From assembly GCA_039636865.1 (NCBI GenBank), contig CP144172.1:1860001-1924000 (forward strand): DNA of 64,000 nt. The letters run 5' to 3'. Shown here piece by piece: positions 1 through 8,963 of this stretch (positions are counted from its first letter, which is position 1; each line of letters opens with the position of its first letter). The notes beneath the pieces are model-generated. The model saw only the letters and a program-made list of their open reading frames with translations, was not told the DNA's origin and made no database searches. A program made the translations under genes and the position numbers. Source of the DNA: Dermatophilaceae bacterium Sec6.4. Its GTDB lineage: Bacteria > Actinomycetota > Actinomycetes > Actinomycetales > Dermatophilaceae.

Positions 1-411
1 GCTCTCGGCGGCGCGTGGCCGGCTGCATCGGTGCTCGCGACCCAGAAGTGGGTCGACAACAACAAGGTGGCGGCGCAGGACGTCGTTGACGCACTGGTGG
101 CGACAATGCACTGGATCAGCACACATTCCGCCGCGGATATCGCGAACATGTTGCCGCCGGATTACGTACAGAACCCGACGATCAGTAAGGCGCAGTACAT
201 CGCGGGCCTCACCACTGACAAGGGTCAGTTCCTACCCGACGGGATCATGCCTGCAGGTGGCCCGAAGACCGTCTACGCGATGGCGAAGACGATCGGCACC
301 GACGTCTCCAAGGTGAAGATCGGCGATACCTTCACCAACACCTTCGTGCTGGCCGCCCTGAAGAAGGAGGGTCTGAAGGCGACGTCCACCCCAGCCGGCC
401 CGACCGGCTGA
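1..411 (+). CDS. ABC transporter substrate-binding protein, C-terminal part (5' cut by window edge)
   Basis: The reading frame is open from base 1, so this is the end of a longer gene; a GTG at 31 is only an internal codon. The visible 136 residues have the helical C-terminal lobe typical of NMT1/SsuA-type periplasmic binding proteins of nitrate, sulfonate or thiamine-precursor importers, with the late PDYV and GGPKTVYAMA stretches. These proteins are lipid-anchored outside the membrane and hand substrate to the permease. The substrate cannot be read from this fragment, and no permease or ATPase gene follows, so any transporter partners lie upstream. Family assignment is by recognition of the fold pattern, not by a catalytic motif. 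Confidence 0.7.
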   Translation, partial: ALGGAWPAASVLATQKWVDNNKVAAQDVVDALVATMHWISTHSAADIANMLPPDYVQNPTISKAQYIAGLTTDKGQFLPDGIMPAGGPKTVYAMAKTIGTDVSKVKIGDTFTNTFVLAALKKEGLKATSTPAGPTG

Positions 412-429
412 CCGAGCACCCACTGGAGG

Positions 430-466
430 CCCCGCACCTGCGACTACTCGTCGGTGTGGGGTTTTC
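430..466 (+). terminator. Intrinsic terminator after the substrate-binding protein gene
   Basis: An 8-bp stem (CCCCGCAC paired with GTGTGGGG, one G-U pair) encloses a 16-nt loop and is followed by TTTT. It lies between two convergent genes and best fits rho-independent termination of the rightward gene. Confidence 0.5.
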
Positions 467-468
467 GG

Positions 469-1236
469 CTACCTCTCGTGCCATTGGCCGCGCTCGATGA
501 GCACATGTTTCAGTAGGTCCGCGCGGTCGGTCATCAGCCCGTCGACGCCGAGATCGAGCAGCCGGTGCATCGCGTCCGGATCGTCGACGGTCCACACATG
601 GACCTGGGCACCGGCGCCATGCGCCTGCCGCAGGAGTGTGCGGGTGAGCACCGGAAGATTGCGCGTGCGTTCGGGGATCTGCAGGCAGTCGACAGCGCCG
701 ATCGGAATCCGGGCAAACGGTGTCCGCCCCAACAGCAGAGCTGTTCCGACCATCGCCGGAGTGGCTACCGTCGCCACCGGCCGCGACAGCAGTGACAGCA
801 CCACTCGGCGGCGACGGTCGGAGAACGACGCCACGCACACCCGATCCCACGCGCCATGTCGTTCGATCGCCCGCGCGAGAAGGGGAGCGGCTGCGTCGGA
901 CTTGCAGTCAATGTTGAGGCGAAGGTGCGGCCAGGTCTCCAACAGTTCATCGAACCGGGGGATCAGCTCCACCCCACCGATCCGCACCGACGACAACTCG
1001 GTCCACGACACCTCTGCGACTTCGCCGGCGACACCGGCGACCCGGTCCAGCGATGCGTCATGAAAGGCGATGAGCTCACCGTCGGCCGTGGCGTGTACAT
1101 CGGTCTCGACGTAGGTGTAACCCAGGTCCACGGCCGCACCGAACGCAGCCATTGAGTTCTCCAGGCCGTTGCGAGAGAACCCCCGGTGAGCCAGCGCGAT
1201 CGGACCGGGCCAGTCCAGGTACGGCGTCCGCGACAT
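469..1236 (-). CDS. Glycerophosphodiester phosphodiesterase
   Basis: A 255-residue GDPD-family protein, predicted to hydrolyse glycerophosphodiesters to sn-glycerol 3-phosphate and an alcohol. The catalytic block is at the N-terminus: AHRGFS near residue 17 (first catalytic His), ENS and VETDVH (metal-binding Glu/Asp), then FHD (second His). There is no signal peptide, so it is probably cytoplasmic. The ATG at 1236 starts right before the conserved barrel; the frame stays open further upstream but that part reads as overlap with the neighbouring gene. It sits 29 bp behind the murA-like gene on the same strand and is probably cotranscribed with it. Confidence 0.88.
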   Translation of the reverse strand: MSRTPYLDWPGPIALAHRGFSRNGLENSMAAFGAAVDLGYTYVETDVHATADGELIAFHDASLDRVAGVAGEVAEVSWTELSSVRIGGVELIPRFDELLETWPHLRLNIDCKSDAAAPLLARAIERHGAWDRVCVASFSDRRRRVVLSLLSRPVATVATPAMVGTALLLGRTPFARIPIGAVDCLQIPERTRNLPVLTRTLLRQAHGAGAQVHVWTVDDPDAMHRLLDLGVDGLMTDRADLLKHVLIERGQWHER

Positions 1237-1265
1237 CAGCGCTACGGGCTTGCGACCGGGTCGGC

Positions 1266-2795
1266 TCAGATGTCCCGGAAGGACTGGATGTCCGCGCCGA
1301 GCGCGTTCAGCCGGGTGTAGATGTCCTCGTAGCCGCGGTTGATCACGTAGACGTTGCGCAGCACTGATTCGCCTTCGGCGGCCAGCATCGCGAGCAACAC
1401 GACCATGCTCGGACGCAGCGCCGGCGGGCACATCACCTGGGCTGCACGCCACTTGGTGGGCCCTTCGATCAGCACCCGGTGTGGGTCCATCAGGTGCACC
1501 TTGGCGCCAAGCGCCGTGAGCTCGGTCAGGTAGATGGCGCGGTTCTCATAGACCCAGTCGTGAATCATTGTCTGGCCCTCGGCAACCGCGGCAATGGCCG
1601 CGAAGAACGGCAGGTTGTCGATGTTCAGACCTGGGAACGGCATCGGGTGGATCTTGTCCTTGGGAGCAACAAGAGGCCCGGGGATCGTCTTCAGGTCGAC
1701 CAGGCGTGTGCGCCCGTTCGCCGACTGGTACTCAGTGGTCAACTCGTACTTCATCCCCATGCTGCCCAGCAGGGTCAGCTCGATCTCCATGAACTCGATC
1801 GGTACCCGCTTGATGGTGATCTCCGAGCCGGTCACGACCGCCGCCGCGAGTAGAGACATCGCCTCGATCGGATCTTCGGACGGGAAGTATTCGACGTCCT
1901 GATCGATATGAGGGTGACCGTGGACCGCGAGGGTCGTCGTTCCGATGCCGTCGATACGTACTCCGAGCTTCTCCAGGAAGAAACAGAGGTCTTGCACCAT
2001 GTAGTTGGGGCTGGCGTTGCGGATGGTCGTCTTGCCGTCGAACCGCGCTGCCGCGAACAGCGCGTTCTCGGTCACTGTGTCACCACGTTCGGTGAGGATG
2101 ATGGTCGCGCCTGCAGCAACCTCGCGGTCCACGGTTGCGGTGTAGTAACCGTGGCTCGCCTCGACCTTCAGACCGAATGCGGACAGCGCGTGCATGTGCG
2201 GCTCGACGGTGCGGGCGCCGAGGTCGCAGCCACCGGCATTCGGTAGTTTGAACTCGTCGAACTCGTGCAGCAGCGGGCCGAGGAACATCAGGATCGTGCG
2301 GGTGCGTTGCGCGGCCGCCTCATCCATGGAGTCCAGGTCCAGCCGTGCCGGGGGAGTGATCTCCAGATCACTGGTTCCGGGCAACCAGCGGGTCTTGACC
2401 CCGATCGAGTTCAGTACCTCTGTGATCCGGTTGACCTCCTCGATGCGCGCCAGGTTGCGCAACGTGGTTTTGCCCTTGTTGAGCAGGGACGCACACAGGC
2501 ACGCGACGGCGGCATTCTTGCTCGTACGGACGTCGATCTCGCCGGAGAGCTTGCGGCCGCCCTGGATGCGTAGGTTCAGTGGGGTGCTGGAGGCGACCTG
2601 GACGACCTCGGTGTCGAGTGCGGCACCGATACGGGCCAGCATCTCCAGGCTGAGATTCTGATTGCCCTGCTCCATACGGGCCACGGCGCTCTGGGAGGTC
2701 TGCAGAGACTCCGCGAGCTCGGACTGGGTCAGCTTGCGCTGCCGGCGTGCGTCGCGGATCAAGGTCCCGACGCGCTCCAAATAGTCTTCAGGCAT
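1266..2795 (-). CDS. murA: XRE-HTH fused to UDP-N-acetylglucosamine 1-carboxyvinyltransferase (MurA-like)
   Basis: This 509-residue protein joins two modules. Residues 1-65 form an XRE/Cro-type helix-turn-helix (TQSELAESLQTSQSAVARME). Residues from about 72 form the inside-out alpha/beta barrel of EPSP-synthase-like enzymes. SKNAA (residues 92-96) matches the substrate-binding Lys/Asn of MurA, and GGCDLGAR carries the expected catalytic Cys190, the residue hit by fosfomycin. MurA adds enolpyruvate from PEP to UDP-GlcNAc, the first committed step of peptidoglycan synthesis. Canonical MurA is about 420-450 residues and lacks the HTH. Actinobacteria often carry such an HTH form beside an ordinary MurA; whether it makes cell-wall precursor or acts as a substrate-sensing regulator is not settled by sequence. 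Confidence 0.88.
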   Translation of the reverse strand: MPEDYLERVGTLIRDARRQRKLTQSELAESLQTSQSAVARMEQGNQNLSLEMLARIGAALDTEVVQVASSTPLNLRIQGGRKLSGEIDVRTSKNAAVACLCASLLNKGKTTLRNLARIEEVNRITEVLNSIGVKTRWLPGTSDLEITPPARLDLDSMDEAAAQRTRTILMFLGPLLHEFDEFKLPNAGGCDLGARTVEPHMHALSAFGLKVEASHGYYTATVDREVAAGATIILTERGDTVTENALFAAARFDGKTTIRNASPNYMVQDLCFFLEKLGVRIDGIGTTTLAVHGHPHIDQDVEYFPSEDPIEAMSLLAAAVVTGSEITIKRVPIEFMEIELTLLGSMGMKYELTTEYQSANGRTRLVDLKTIPGPLVAPKDKIHPMPFPGLNIDNLPFFAAIAAVAEGQTMIHDWVYENRAIYLTELTALGAKVHLMDPHRVLIEGPTKWRAAQVMCPPALRPSMVVLLAMLAAEGESVLRNVYVINRGYEDIYTRLNALGADIQSFRDI

Positions 2796-2806
2796 GGCTG
2801 AGACCC

Positions 2807-2824
2807 TATCTCACATGTGAGATA
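2807..2824. promoter_or_regulatory. Perfect 18-bp palindrome, candidate operator of the XRE-MurA gene
   Basis: TATCTCACATGTGAGATA is a perfect palindrome ending 12 nt before the ATG of the XRE-MurA gene on the minus strand. Its position over the leader or promoter and the HTH in the adjacent protein suggest autoregulation. Binding is an inference. Confidence 0.5.
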
Positions 2825-2876
2825 TCGACCGGGTCGAAGTCCTCGGGCGTGTCGCGATCCGCGTTCGTGCGGTGTA

Positions 2877-4133
2877 TCAACAGCGTTCTGATCCCATCGC
2901 GAACAGGTGCTCCAGGACAGTCGGGGAGCTGCGCAGGCCGTCGTGTTCGTACTCGTTGGTCACCCAGGCTCGCGCGTTGCCGGTCTGCTGCACGGTCTGC
3001 AGCTGTAGAGGTGCGTCGACGTAGAGATCGTCGTAGTACACGGCCGCGGCGAGGGGTACCGCGTTGTCGGCCAGCCGCCGCGCGTCGTACAGCGGCGGCC
3101 AGTCGGTTCGGCTGGCGAGCAGGTCTGCTGCTTCGGCGAACGGCCGCAACGCGCGGATCTCGCGGAACATCCACGGAAACATCATCTCTGCAGTCATCAG
3201 TACCGGGCGGGCATCGGCTGCGAAGTCAGGACGTCGGTCGTACTCGCGCTGTGCCGCCCATGCCGAAGGTGCGTCCGCTGTGGCGTAGCTGTACTCCTGC
3301 AGTGGATACAGCACATTGTCGATGAACCCGGTCGTGACCTGAACCTCTGACAGGAATCGCGGGTGCAGTTGCGTGCCCGCCCACGCGTCGTCCAGGAGCC
3401 AGTGCAGAGTCTCGAAACCGTAGCTCATACCGAATGAGGCACCGAGCGTCCGCACGCGGTGGGGTGTCAGAAGATCACCATCCGGCAGTCGTACCTCGTG
3501 CTCGCTCACGTGGTCGACCAGTGCGGTGATGGCTGCTTCATCCTCGGGGTATCGGGCGTAGAACTCGCGTGTCCGCGCGGCGGCGCGGGTGAACGTGCGG
3601 GCGTACACGTCCGCGGCGCTCGCAGTGATCCCCGGTAGGCCGCCGGTGACGTAACAATGCGCGAGCCCCTGCGGCGCTATCGAGAGATAGGTCAGCGTCA
3701 CGAAACCGCCGTAACTCTGGCCGAGGGTGTCCCACTTCCGCTCGCCGGACAGGGTGGCGCGCAGGATCTCGGCGTCGGCGACGATTGCGTCTGCACGGAA
3801 GTGACTCAGGTAGTCGGCGACCTCCTGCGCAGTGCGGCCCTGGGTGATCGACGGCGTGATCGGGGTACTGCGTCCGGTGCCGCGCTGGTCCAGCAGCAGC
3901 ACTCGGTGGGTCCGCAGCGCAACGTCGATCCAGCCCGATCGGTCCAGTGGGCGGGGGGACTTGCCGCCGGGGCCGCCCTGCAGGAAGAGCAGGTAGGGCA
4001 GGTCGGCGTCCTTCTTGTCCGGGTCCACCAGCTCGCGGGCGAACACCTCGATCGTGGGGCCGTCCGGAACATCATGGTCGAGCGGAACAATGACGCGATG
4101 TTCGGTCGCGAGGTACCCGGGCAGTCGGATCAT
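2877..4133 (-). CDS. Alpha/beta hydrolase, proline iminopeptidase family (S33)
   Basis: A 418-residue serine hydrolase. QGGPGG near residue 50 is the oxyanion-hole motif of the S33 prolyl aminopeptidase group, DQRGTGRS follows, and GQSYGG near residue 140 is the nucleophile elbow with the catalytic Ser. A late HDG supplies the likely catalytic His. Members release N-terminal proline from peptides; some actinobacterial members act on other amides, so the substrate is open. No signal peptide is visible. The ATG at 4133 is chosen because the conserved N-terminal strand begins there; the longer open frame runs into the palindrome at 4159-4208. It reads toward the murA-like gene with an 81-bp gap. 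Confidence 0.85.
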   Translation of the reverse strand: MIRLPGYLATEHRVIVPLDHDVPDGPTIEVFARELVDPDKKDADLPYLLFLQGGPGGKSPRPLDRSGWIDVALRTHRVLLLDQRGTGRSTPITPSITQGRTAQEVADYLSHFRADAIVADAEILRATLSGERKWDTLGQSYGGFVTLTYLSIAPQGLAHCYVTGGLPGITASAADVYARTFTRAAARTREFYARYPEDEAAITALVDHVSEHEVRLPDGDLLTPHRVRTLGASFGMSYGFETLHWLLDDAWAGTQLHPRFLSEVQVTTGFIDNVLYPLQEYSYATADAPSAWAAQREYDRRPDFAADARPVLMTAEMMFPWMFREIRALRPFAEAADLLASRTDWPPLYDARRLADNAVPLAAAVYYDDLYVDAPLQLQTVQQTGNARAWVTNEYEHDGLRSSPTVLEHLFAMGSERC

Positions 4134-4158
4134 GTCGCCAATCGTGCCCCATCTTGCG

Positions 4159-4208
4159 TTTTGGACATGCCGAGCGGGGCGTATACGCCCCGCTCGGCAT
4201 GTCCAAAA
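4159..4208. terminator. 50-bp perfect palindrome, terminator of the fadA-fadB unit
   Basis: Two 25-nt arms (TTTTGGACATGCCGAGCGGG... and its exact complement) meet without a loop. It begins 11 bp after the fadB stop codon on the minus strand and ends 26 bp before the start of the S33 peptidase. The GC-rich core with T-rich ends fits an intrinsic terminator working on either strand. Confidence 0.75.
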
Positions 4209-4218
4209 GGTGAGACTG

Positions 4219-6321
4219 TCAGCTCGCGACGCCCGCGGGCAGGAAACGCCCACCGGTGATCTTCTCCGAGATGCCGGTGCGGTCCAGCAGCGGTGTGACC
4301 CCGCCGTTCCAGAACGGGAAACCTGCACCGGTGATCATCGCGAGGTCGATATCCATCGGCGCGGCAACCACGCCTTCGTCGAGCATTCTGCGGATCTCGT
4401 CAGCCAACGCGGACAGCGCCCGGTCGCGGATCTGCTGTTCGTCGAGCACTACCGGTTCGGCAGGCGCATGGAACAGTTCCAGCACTGTGGGATCGAGGGC
4501 GCCGTCGGAGCCGTAGAAGCTGCCGATCTTGGCCGCGACGACCTTCGCCAGGTTGGGCGACGCACTGAATCGGTCCGGGAAAGCCCGCGAGAGGGTCTCG
4601 CTGTTGTGCAGCGCAATGGCCGGACCGACAAGGCTGATCAGCATGAACGGCGGCATCGGCGTCAGGCCGGCGAAGGCCCGCTCGACGACCTCGATGGGAG
4701 TGCCCTCATCGACGATGGCCCCGGACTCGCCCATGAACCGGCCGAGCAGCCGGTTGACCACGAACGATGGCGAGTTCTTCACCAGGATCGAGGTCTTCTT
4801 CAGGCCCTTACTGGTGGCGAACGCCGTAGCGAGGGTCGCATCGTCGGTCGCGTCGCTGCGGATGATCTCCAGCAGGGGCATCACGGCAACCGGGTTGAAG
4901 AAGTGGAAGCCCACGACCCGCTCCGGGTGCCTCAACTCAGCGGCCATCTCGGTGATCGACAACGAGGAGGTGTTGGTGGCGAGCACACAGTCGTCGGAGA
5001 CCACGGCCTCGACCTCGGCGAAGACCTGCTTCTTGACCGACATCTCCTCGAAGACGGCTTCGATGACGAAGTCCGCGTCGGCGAACGAGTCCTTGGAGAC
5101 CGATCCGGTGATCAGTGACTTCAGCTGATTGCCCTTGTCCGCGGAGACCCGACCCTTAGCGAGCAATTTGTCGATCTCGCCGGTGCAGTATCCAACGCCC
5201 TTGTCGACGCGCGCCTGATCCAGGTCGGTCAGGACGACCGGAACGGACAGGCGGCGGGCGAAGAGCAACGCCATCTGGCTGGCCATCAGTCCAGCGCCCA
5301 CGATCCCGACCTTGGTGACCTTGCGGGCCAGGGTCTTGTCCGGCGCGCCCGCGGGCCGTTTGGCTCGCTTGCTCACCAGGTCGAAGGCGTAGAGCCCCGC
5401 ACGCAGTTCATCACTCATGATCAGGTCGGCGAGCGCGTCGTTCTCGGCTTCGAAGGCTACGGCGCGGTCGGCTGTGCGAGCGGCTGCGATCAGGTCCAGC
5501 GCACGTAGTGGCGCCGGCGCAGCGCCGCCGGTGCGGGCGAGGACCTGCTTGCGTGCAGTCTTGATCGCGGCGTTCCACAAAGACTCGTCGAAGTCGACCT
5601 CGGCGCGCTCGACCGTCTCCTCGCCGGCAATGACGCGCGCAGCGAAGGCCAGGGAGTCCTCCAGGAAGGTCACCGGCTCCAGCATCCGGTCGGCCACCCC
5701 CATCCCGAACGCCGCCTTACCGTTCAGCACCTTGTTGTTGGCGAGCGGGTTGCCGACGACGAGCGTCAGCGCGTTCTGCACCCCGATCAGTCGAGGCAGC
5801 AGGTACGTGCCGCCCCAGCCCGGTACGAGCCCAAGGAAGCACTCCGGTGTCGCGTACGCAGGTATGTCGGCGGAGATGGTGCGGTAGTCGGCATACAGCG
5901 GAAGCTCGACGCCGCCGCCCATCGAGGCGCCGTTGATGAAGCCGAACGTCGGCACGTTCAGGTCGGCGAGCTTGCTGAACGTCTCGTGGCCCAGCCGGGC
6001 GATCTCCCGAGCCTGATCACGGGTGGTGATCTGCGGGACGCCGGTCAGGTCGGCGCCGACAGCGAAGATGAACGGCTTACCGGTGACGCCGACCCCCACG
6101 ATCTCGCCGGCATCGCAGCGGGCCCGCGCCGTGTCCAGTGCCTGGCCCAACTCGGCCAGACCCTGCGCGCCGAAGGTGTTCGGCTTGGTGTGATCGAAGC
6201 CGTTGTCGAGCGTGATCAGCGCGAAGGTGCCTGCGCCGTCGGGGAGTTGGATATCGCGTAGGTGCGCGTGGGTGACGACCTCAGCGGTCTGTGACACGGC
6301 GGTCAGCGTGCTCGTGGTCAT
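4219..6321 (-). CDS. fadB: Fatty-acid oxidation multifunctional protein (enoyl-CoA hydratase / 3-hydroxyacyl-CoA dehydrogenase)
   Basis: A 700-residue two-enzyme protein for beta-oxidation. Residues about 20-290 are a crotonase domain with the oxyanion-hole GASMGGGVELPLYAD stretch, which hydrates trans-2-enoyl-CoA. From about 330 follows an NAD-binding Rossmann domain (GIVGAGLMASQMA) and two C-terminal dehydrogenase domains with HFFNPV, which oxidise L-3-hydroxyacyl-CoA. Length matches the usual 700-730. The ATG at 6321 overlaps the stop of the thiolase gene as TGATG, so translation is coupled, and a GGAG lies about 10 nt upstream. With the thiolase it forms the alpha and beta parts of the trifunctional system. 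Confidence 0.93.
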   Translation of the reverse strand: MTTSTLTAVSQTAEVVTHAHLRDIQLPDGAGTFALITLDNGFDHTKPNTFGAQGLAELGQALDTARARCDAGEIVGVGVTGKPFIFAVGADLTGVPQITTRDQAREIARLGHETFSKLADLNVPTFGFINGASMGGGVELPLYADYRTISADIPAYATPECFLGLVPGWGGTYLLPRLIGVQNALTLVVGNPLANNKVLNGKAAFGMGVADRMLEPVTFLEDSLAFAARVIAGEETVERAEVDFDESLWNAAIKTARKQVLARTGGAAPAPLRALDLIAAARTADRAVAFEAENDALADLIMSDELRAGLYAFDLVSKRAKRPAGAPDKTLARKVTKVGIVGAGLMASQMALLFARRLSVPVVLTDLDQARVDKGVGYCTGEIDKLLAKGRVSADKGNQLKSLITGSVSKDSFADADFVIEAVFEEMSVKKQVFAEVEAVVSDDCVLATNTSSLSITEMAAELRHPERVVGFHFFNPVAVMPLLEIIRSDATDDATLATAFATSKGLKKTSILVKNSPSFVVNRLLGRFMGESGAIVDEGTPIEVVERAFAGLTPMPPFMLISLVGPAIALHNSETLSRAFPDRFSASPNLAKVVAAKIGSFYGSDGALDPTVLELFHAPAEPVVLDEQQIRDRALSALADEIRRMLDEGVVAAPMDIDLAMITGAGFPFWNGGVTPLLDRTGISEKITGGRFLPAGVAS

Positions 6322-7565
6322 CAGTGAATCTCCTTCGAAGCGACCGAGCCGGTTGGGACGCTCGGCGCATAGTCGGCATGGTGTGGGTTCTCCCAGATGA
6401 CGGCGCCGCCCATCCCGATACCGATGCACATCGCCGTCAGGCCGTAGCGGACCTCGGGATGCTCGGCGAACTGGCGGGCCAGTTGCGTCATCAGCCGGAC
6501 GCCGGAGGAGGCCAGCGGATGACCGATCGCAATGGCGCCGCCCCAGGCGTTGACGCGCGCATCATCGTCGGCGATGCCGAAGTGGTCCAGGAACGCGAGC
6601 ACCTGTACTGCGAACGCCTCGTTCAGCTCGAAGAGGCCGATGTCCTCGATCGTGAGACCGGCCTTGGAGAGTGCCTTCTCGGTTGCCGGTACCGGTCCGA
6701 TTCCCATGACCTCGGGCTCGACCCCGACGAAGGAGTAGTTGACCAGCCGCATCGCGGCGGGCAGGCCGAGGTCGGCTGCAGCCTGCTCGGAGGCGAGCAG
6801 GCACGCGGTGGCGCCGTCATTGAGGCCAGCAGCGTTTCCGGCCGTCACGTGACCGTGCGGGCGGAACGGTGTCTTCAGGCTCGCGAGGTTGTCCATCGTG
6901 GTGCCCGGACGCGGCGGTTCGTCCGTCGTGGCCAGGCCCCAGCCGAGCTCGGCGTGCCGGGTGGCAATATCGACGAGGTCGGGCTGGATCTTGCCGTCCG
7001 CGTATGCCTGCGCCAGTTTGGTCTGGCTACCGACAGCGAACGCATCGCAGCGCTCCTTGGTGATCTTCGGGTAGCGGTCGTGCAGGTTTTCCGCAGTGGA
7101 GCCCATCACCAGCGCGCTGGGGTCGACGAGCCTCTCAGCGACGATGCGCGGGTTGGGGTCCACGCCCTCACCCATCGGGTGGTGGCCCATGTGCTCCACG
7201 CCGCCGGCGATGGCGATGTCGTAGGAGCCGAAGGCGATGCTGGACGCGGTGTTGGTGACGGCGGTCATCGCGCCTGCACACATCCGGTCCACGGAGTATC
7301 CGGGCGTGGTCTTCGGCAGTCCGGCGAGCAGCGCGGCCATCCGGCCGAGGGTCAGCCCCTGGTCGCCGATCTGGGTGGTCGCTGCGATGGCGACTTCCTC
7401 GACCTTTTCCGGCGGCAACTGCGGTTGGCGACGCATGAGTTCACGGATGCATTTGATGACCAGGTCGTCGGCGCGGGTCTGGGCATACATGCCCTTGTCA
7501 CCGGCCTTGCCGAACGGGGTACGGACACCGTCGACGAATACGACCTCTGAGAGCGTGCGAGGCAC
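6321..7565 (-). CDS. fadA: Acetyl-CoA C-acyltransferase (3-ketoacyl-CoA thiolase)
   Basis: A 414-residue thiolase that splits 3-ketoacyl-CoA with CoA, the last step of beta-oxidation. The nucleophilic Cys96 is in VDRMCAGAM, the catalytic His in GHPLASSG and the second Cys in AMCIGIGMGGA, in the usual order. Translation starts at GTG 7565, preceded by GAAGGAGAC at proper spacing. It is the promoter-proximal gene of the fadA-fadB unit; the stop overlaps the fadB start. Confidence 0.95.
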   Translation of the reverse strand: MPRTLSEVVFVDGVRTPFGKAGDKGMYAQTRADDLVIKCIRELMRRQPQLPPEKVEEVAIAATTQIGDQGLTLGRMAALLAGLPKTTPGYSVDRMCAGAMTAVTNTASSIAFGSYDIAIAGGVEHMGHHPMGEGVDPNPRIVAERLVDPSALVMGSTAENLHDRYPKITKERCDAFAVGSQTKLAQAYADGKIQPDLVDIATRHAELGWGLATTDEPPRPGTTMDNLASLKTPFRPHGHVTAGNAAGLNDGATACLLASEQAAADLGLPAAMRLVNYSFVGVEPEVMGIGPVPATEKALSKAGLTIEDIGLFELNEAFAVQVLAFLDHFGIADDDARVNAWGGAIAIGHPLASSGVRLMTQLARQFAEHPEVRYGLTAMCIGIGMGGAVIWENPHHADYAPSVPTGSVASKEIH

Positions 7566-7622
7566 GACGTCTCCTTCACGGGTGAGGCGATGGGGGAACG
7601 TCGGCCACTCTAGCCCGGCTTG

Positions 7623-8963
7623 TTACTCGTCAGTAACGGGGTCGGTCGGGTGATCCTCGACTGCCTGCAGGACCAACGGCACCACGACATCGACCTGCCA
7701 GCGGCGCGCTCCGTAGGAGGTGAGTTCCGCGCGCATGGCGGCCTCGTCCCATGCGGTCGGGGCATGCCACAACAGCCGTCGGAGGCTGTCGGGGGTCACC
7801 AGATTTTCCAGCGGCACACCGTGCTGCTCGCCGAACTGCGAGAGCTCGGCGCGTACTTGTGACAGTCGGGCAGCAGCGATCGGTTCGCGGTCGGCCCAGG
7901 CCCGCAACGGCGGCGGTCCGTCGCCCTTGACGGTGACGACGGGCAACTCGCGCTCGGACAGGGCACCGGCCCGCGTGAGTGCTGCGAGCCAGTCCCGTTG
8001 GTAACGCATCAGGCCGTGATGGGGCTTGCGCGGGCGTCGTGCTGGCGCGCCGTTCTTCGGAGCGGCGGTGAGAGCCGAAAGCTCGCCCGCCGATCTGGGC
8101 GGCGTGCCGGCCATGGCCACGATCAACGCGTCGGGCAGCAGGCGCCCGGGTGCGATATCGCGATCGCTCGCAAGCTGGTCCCGGGTCTGCCACACCTCAC
8201 GGACCCTGGCCAACGCGCGACGGTCCCGAATTGTGTGCATTCCAGAGGTGCGCCGCCACGGCTCGGCGCGCTGCGGGGGGCCGGTGAAAGACAACAGCGC
8301 CTTGAAGTCCTGCAGTGCCCAGTCCAGTTTGCCGCTGGCTTCGAGGTCGGCGTACATCAGGTCACGCACCTGCACCAGCACTTCGACGTCGAGCGCGGCG
8401 TATCTCAGCCACGGCTCGGGAAGCGGGCGGGTGGACCAGTCGGCTGCGGAATGCTCCTTGGCGAGCGTCACGCCGAGGTAGTGCTCGATAACTGCGGCGA
8501 GGCCCACCCGTGGCAGGCCGGCGATCCGACCGCCCAACTCGGTATCGAACAACGCCGCAGGGCGCAGGCCCACTTCGGCCAGGCATGCCACGTCCTGGGT
8601 GGCCGCATGCAGCACCCATTCGGCATCCCCGATCGCGTCGTTGATGGGGGACAGGTCGGGGCAGGCGATCGGGTCGATCAGAAATGACCCGGAACCTTCG
8701 CGGCGTAGCTGGACGAGGTAGGCGCGGTTGCCGTAACGAAACCCCGACGCCCGTTCGGCGTCGAGGGCCACCGGTCCGTGGCCAGCGGCAATCAGCTGAG
8801 CTGCTGCGGTCAATGCCCGTTCGTCCACGATGACATCGGGCACGCCCTCGGCAGGCGCATCGAGCAACGGGTAGGACGGCGCTGGTGCCGCGTCGGATTC
8901 TCCCGTTGCCTCAGCACCGGACGCAGCGGCAATGTCCTCGGCGCCCGTGGTCGGCGCTGTCAT
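7623..8963 (-). CDS. Ribonuclease D-like 3'-5' exonuclease with HRDC domain
   Basis: A 446-residue protein. After a 40-residue Ala/Glu-rich leader comes a DEDD exonuclease domain: GPVALDAERASG (first Asp/Glu pair), HAATQDVACL, DTELGGR and YAALDVEVLVQV. A C-terminal HRDC region for nucleic-acid binding follows (PRKPHHGLMRYQRDW area). RNase D enzymes trim 3' ends of tRNA precursors; the actinobacterial branch may have wider roles. The ATG at 8963 overlaps the DUF3000 stop as ATGA, so the two are cotranslated. The pair next to hemE is a recurrent order in actinomycetes. Confidence 0.88.
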   Translation of the reverse strand: MTAPTTGAEDIAAASGAEATGESDAAPAPSYPLLDAPAEGVPDVIVDERALTAAAQLIAAGHGPVALDAERASGFRYGNRAYLVQLRREGSGSFLIDPIACPDLSPINDAIGDAEWVLHAATQDVACLAEVGLRPAALFDTELGGRIAGLPRVGLAAVIEHYLGVTLAKEHSAADWSTRPLPEPWLRYAALDVEVLVQVRDLMYADLEASGKLDWALQDFKALLSFTGPPQRAEPWRRTSGMHTIRDRRALARVREVWQTRDQLASDRDIAPGRLLPDALIVAMAGTPPRSAGELSALTAAPKNGAPARRPRKPHHGLMRYQRDWLAALTRAGALSERELPVVTVKGDGPPPLRAWADREPIAAARLSQVRAELSQFGEQHGVPLENLVTPDSLRRLLWHAPTAWDEAAMRAELTSYGARRWQVDVVVPLVLQAVEDHPTDPVTDE

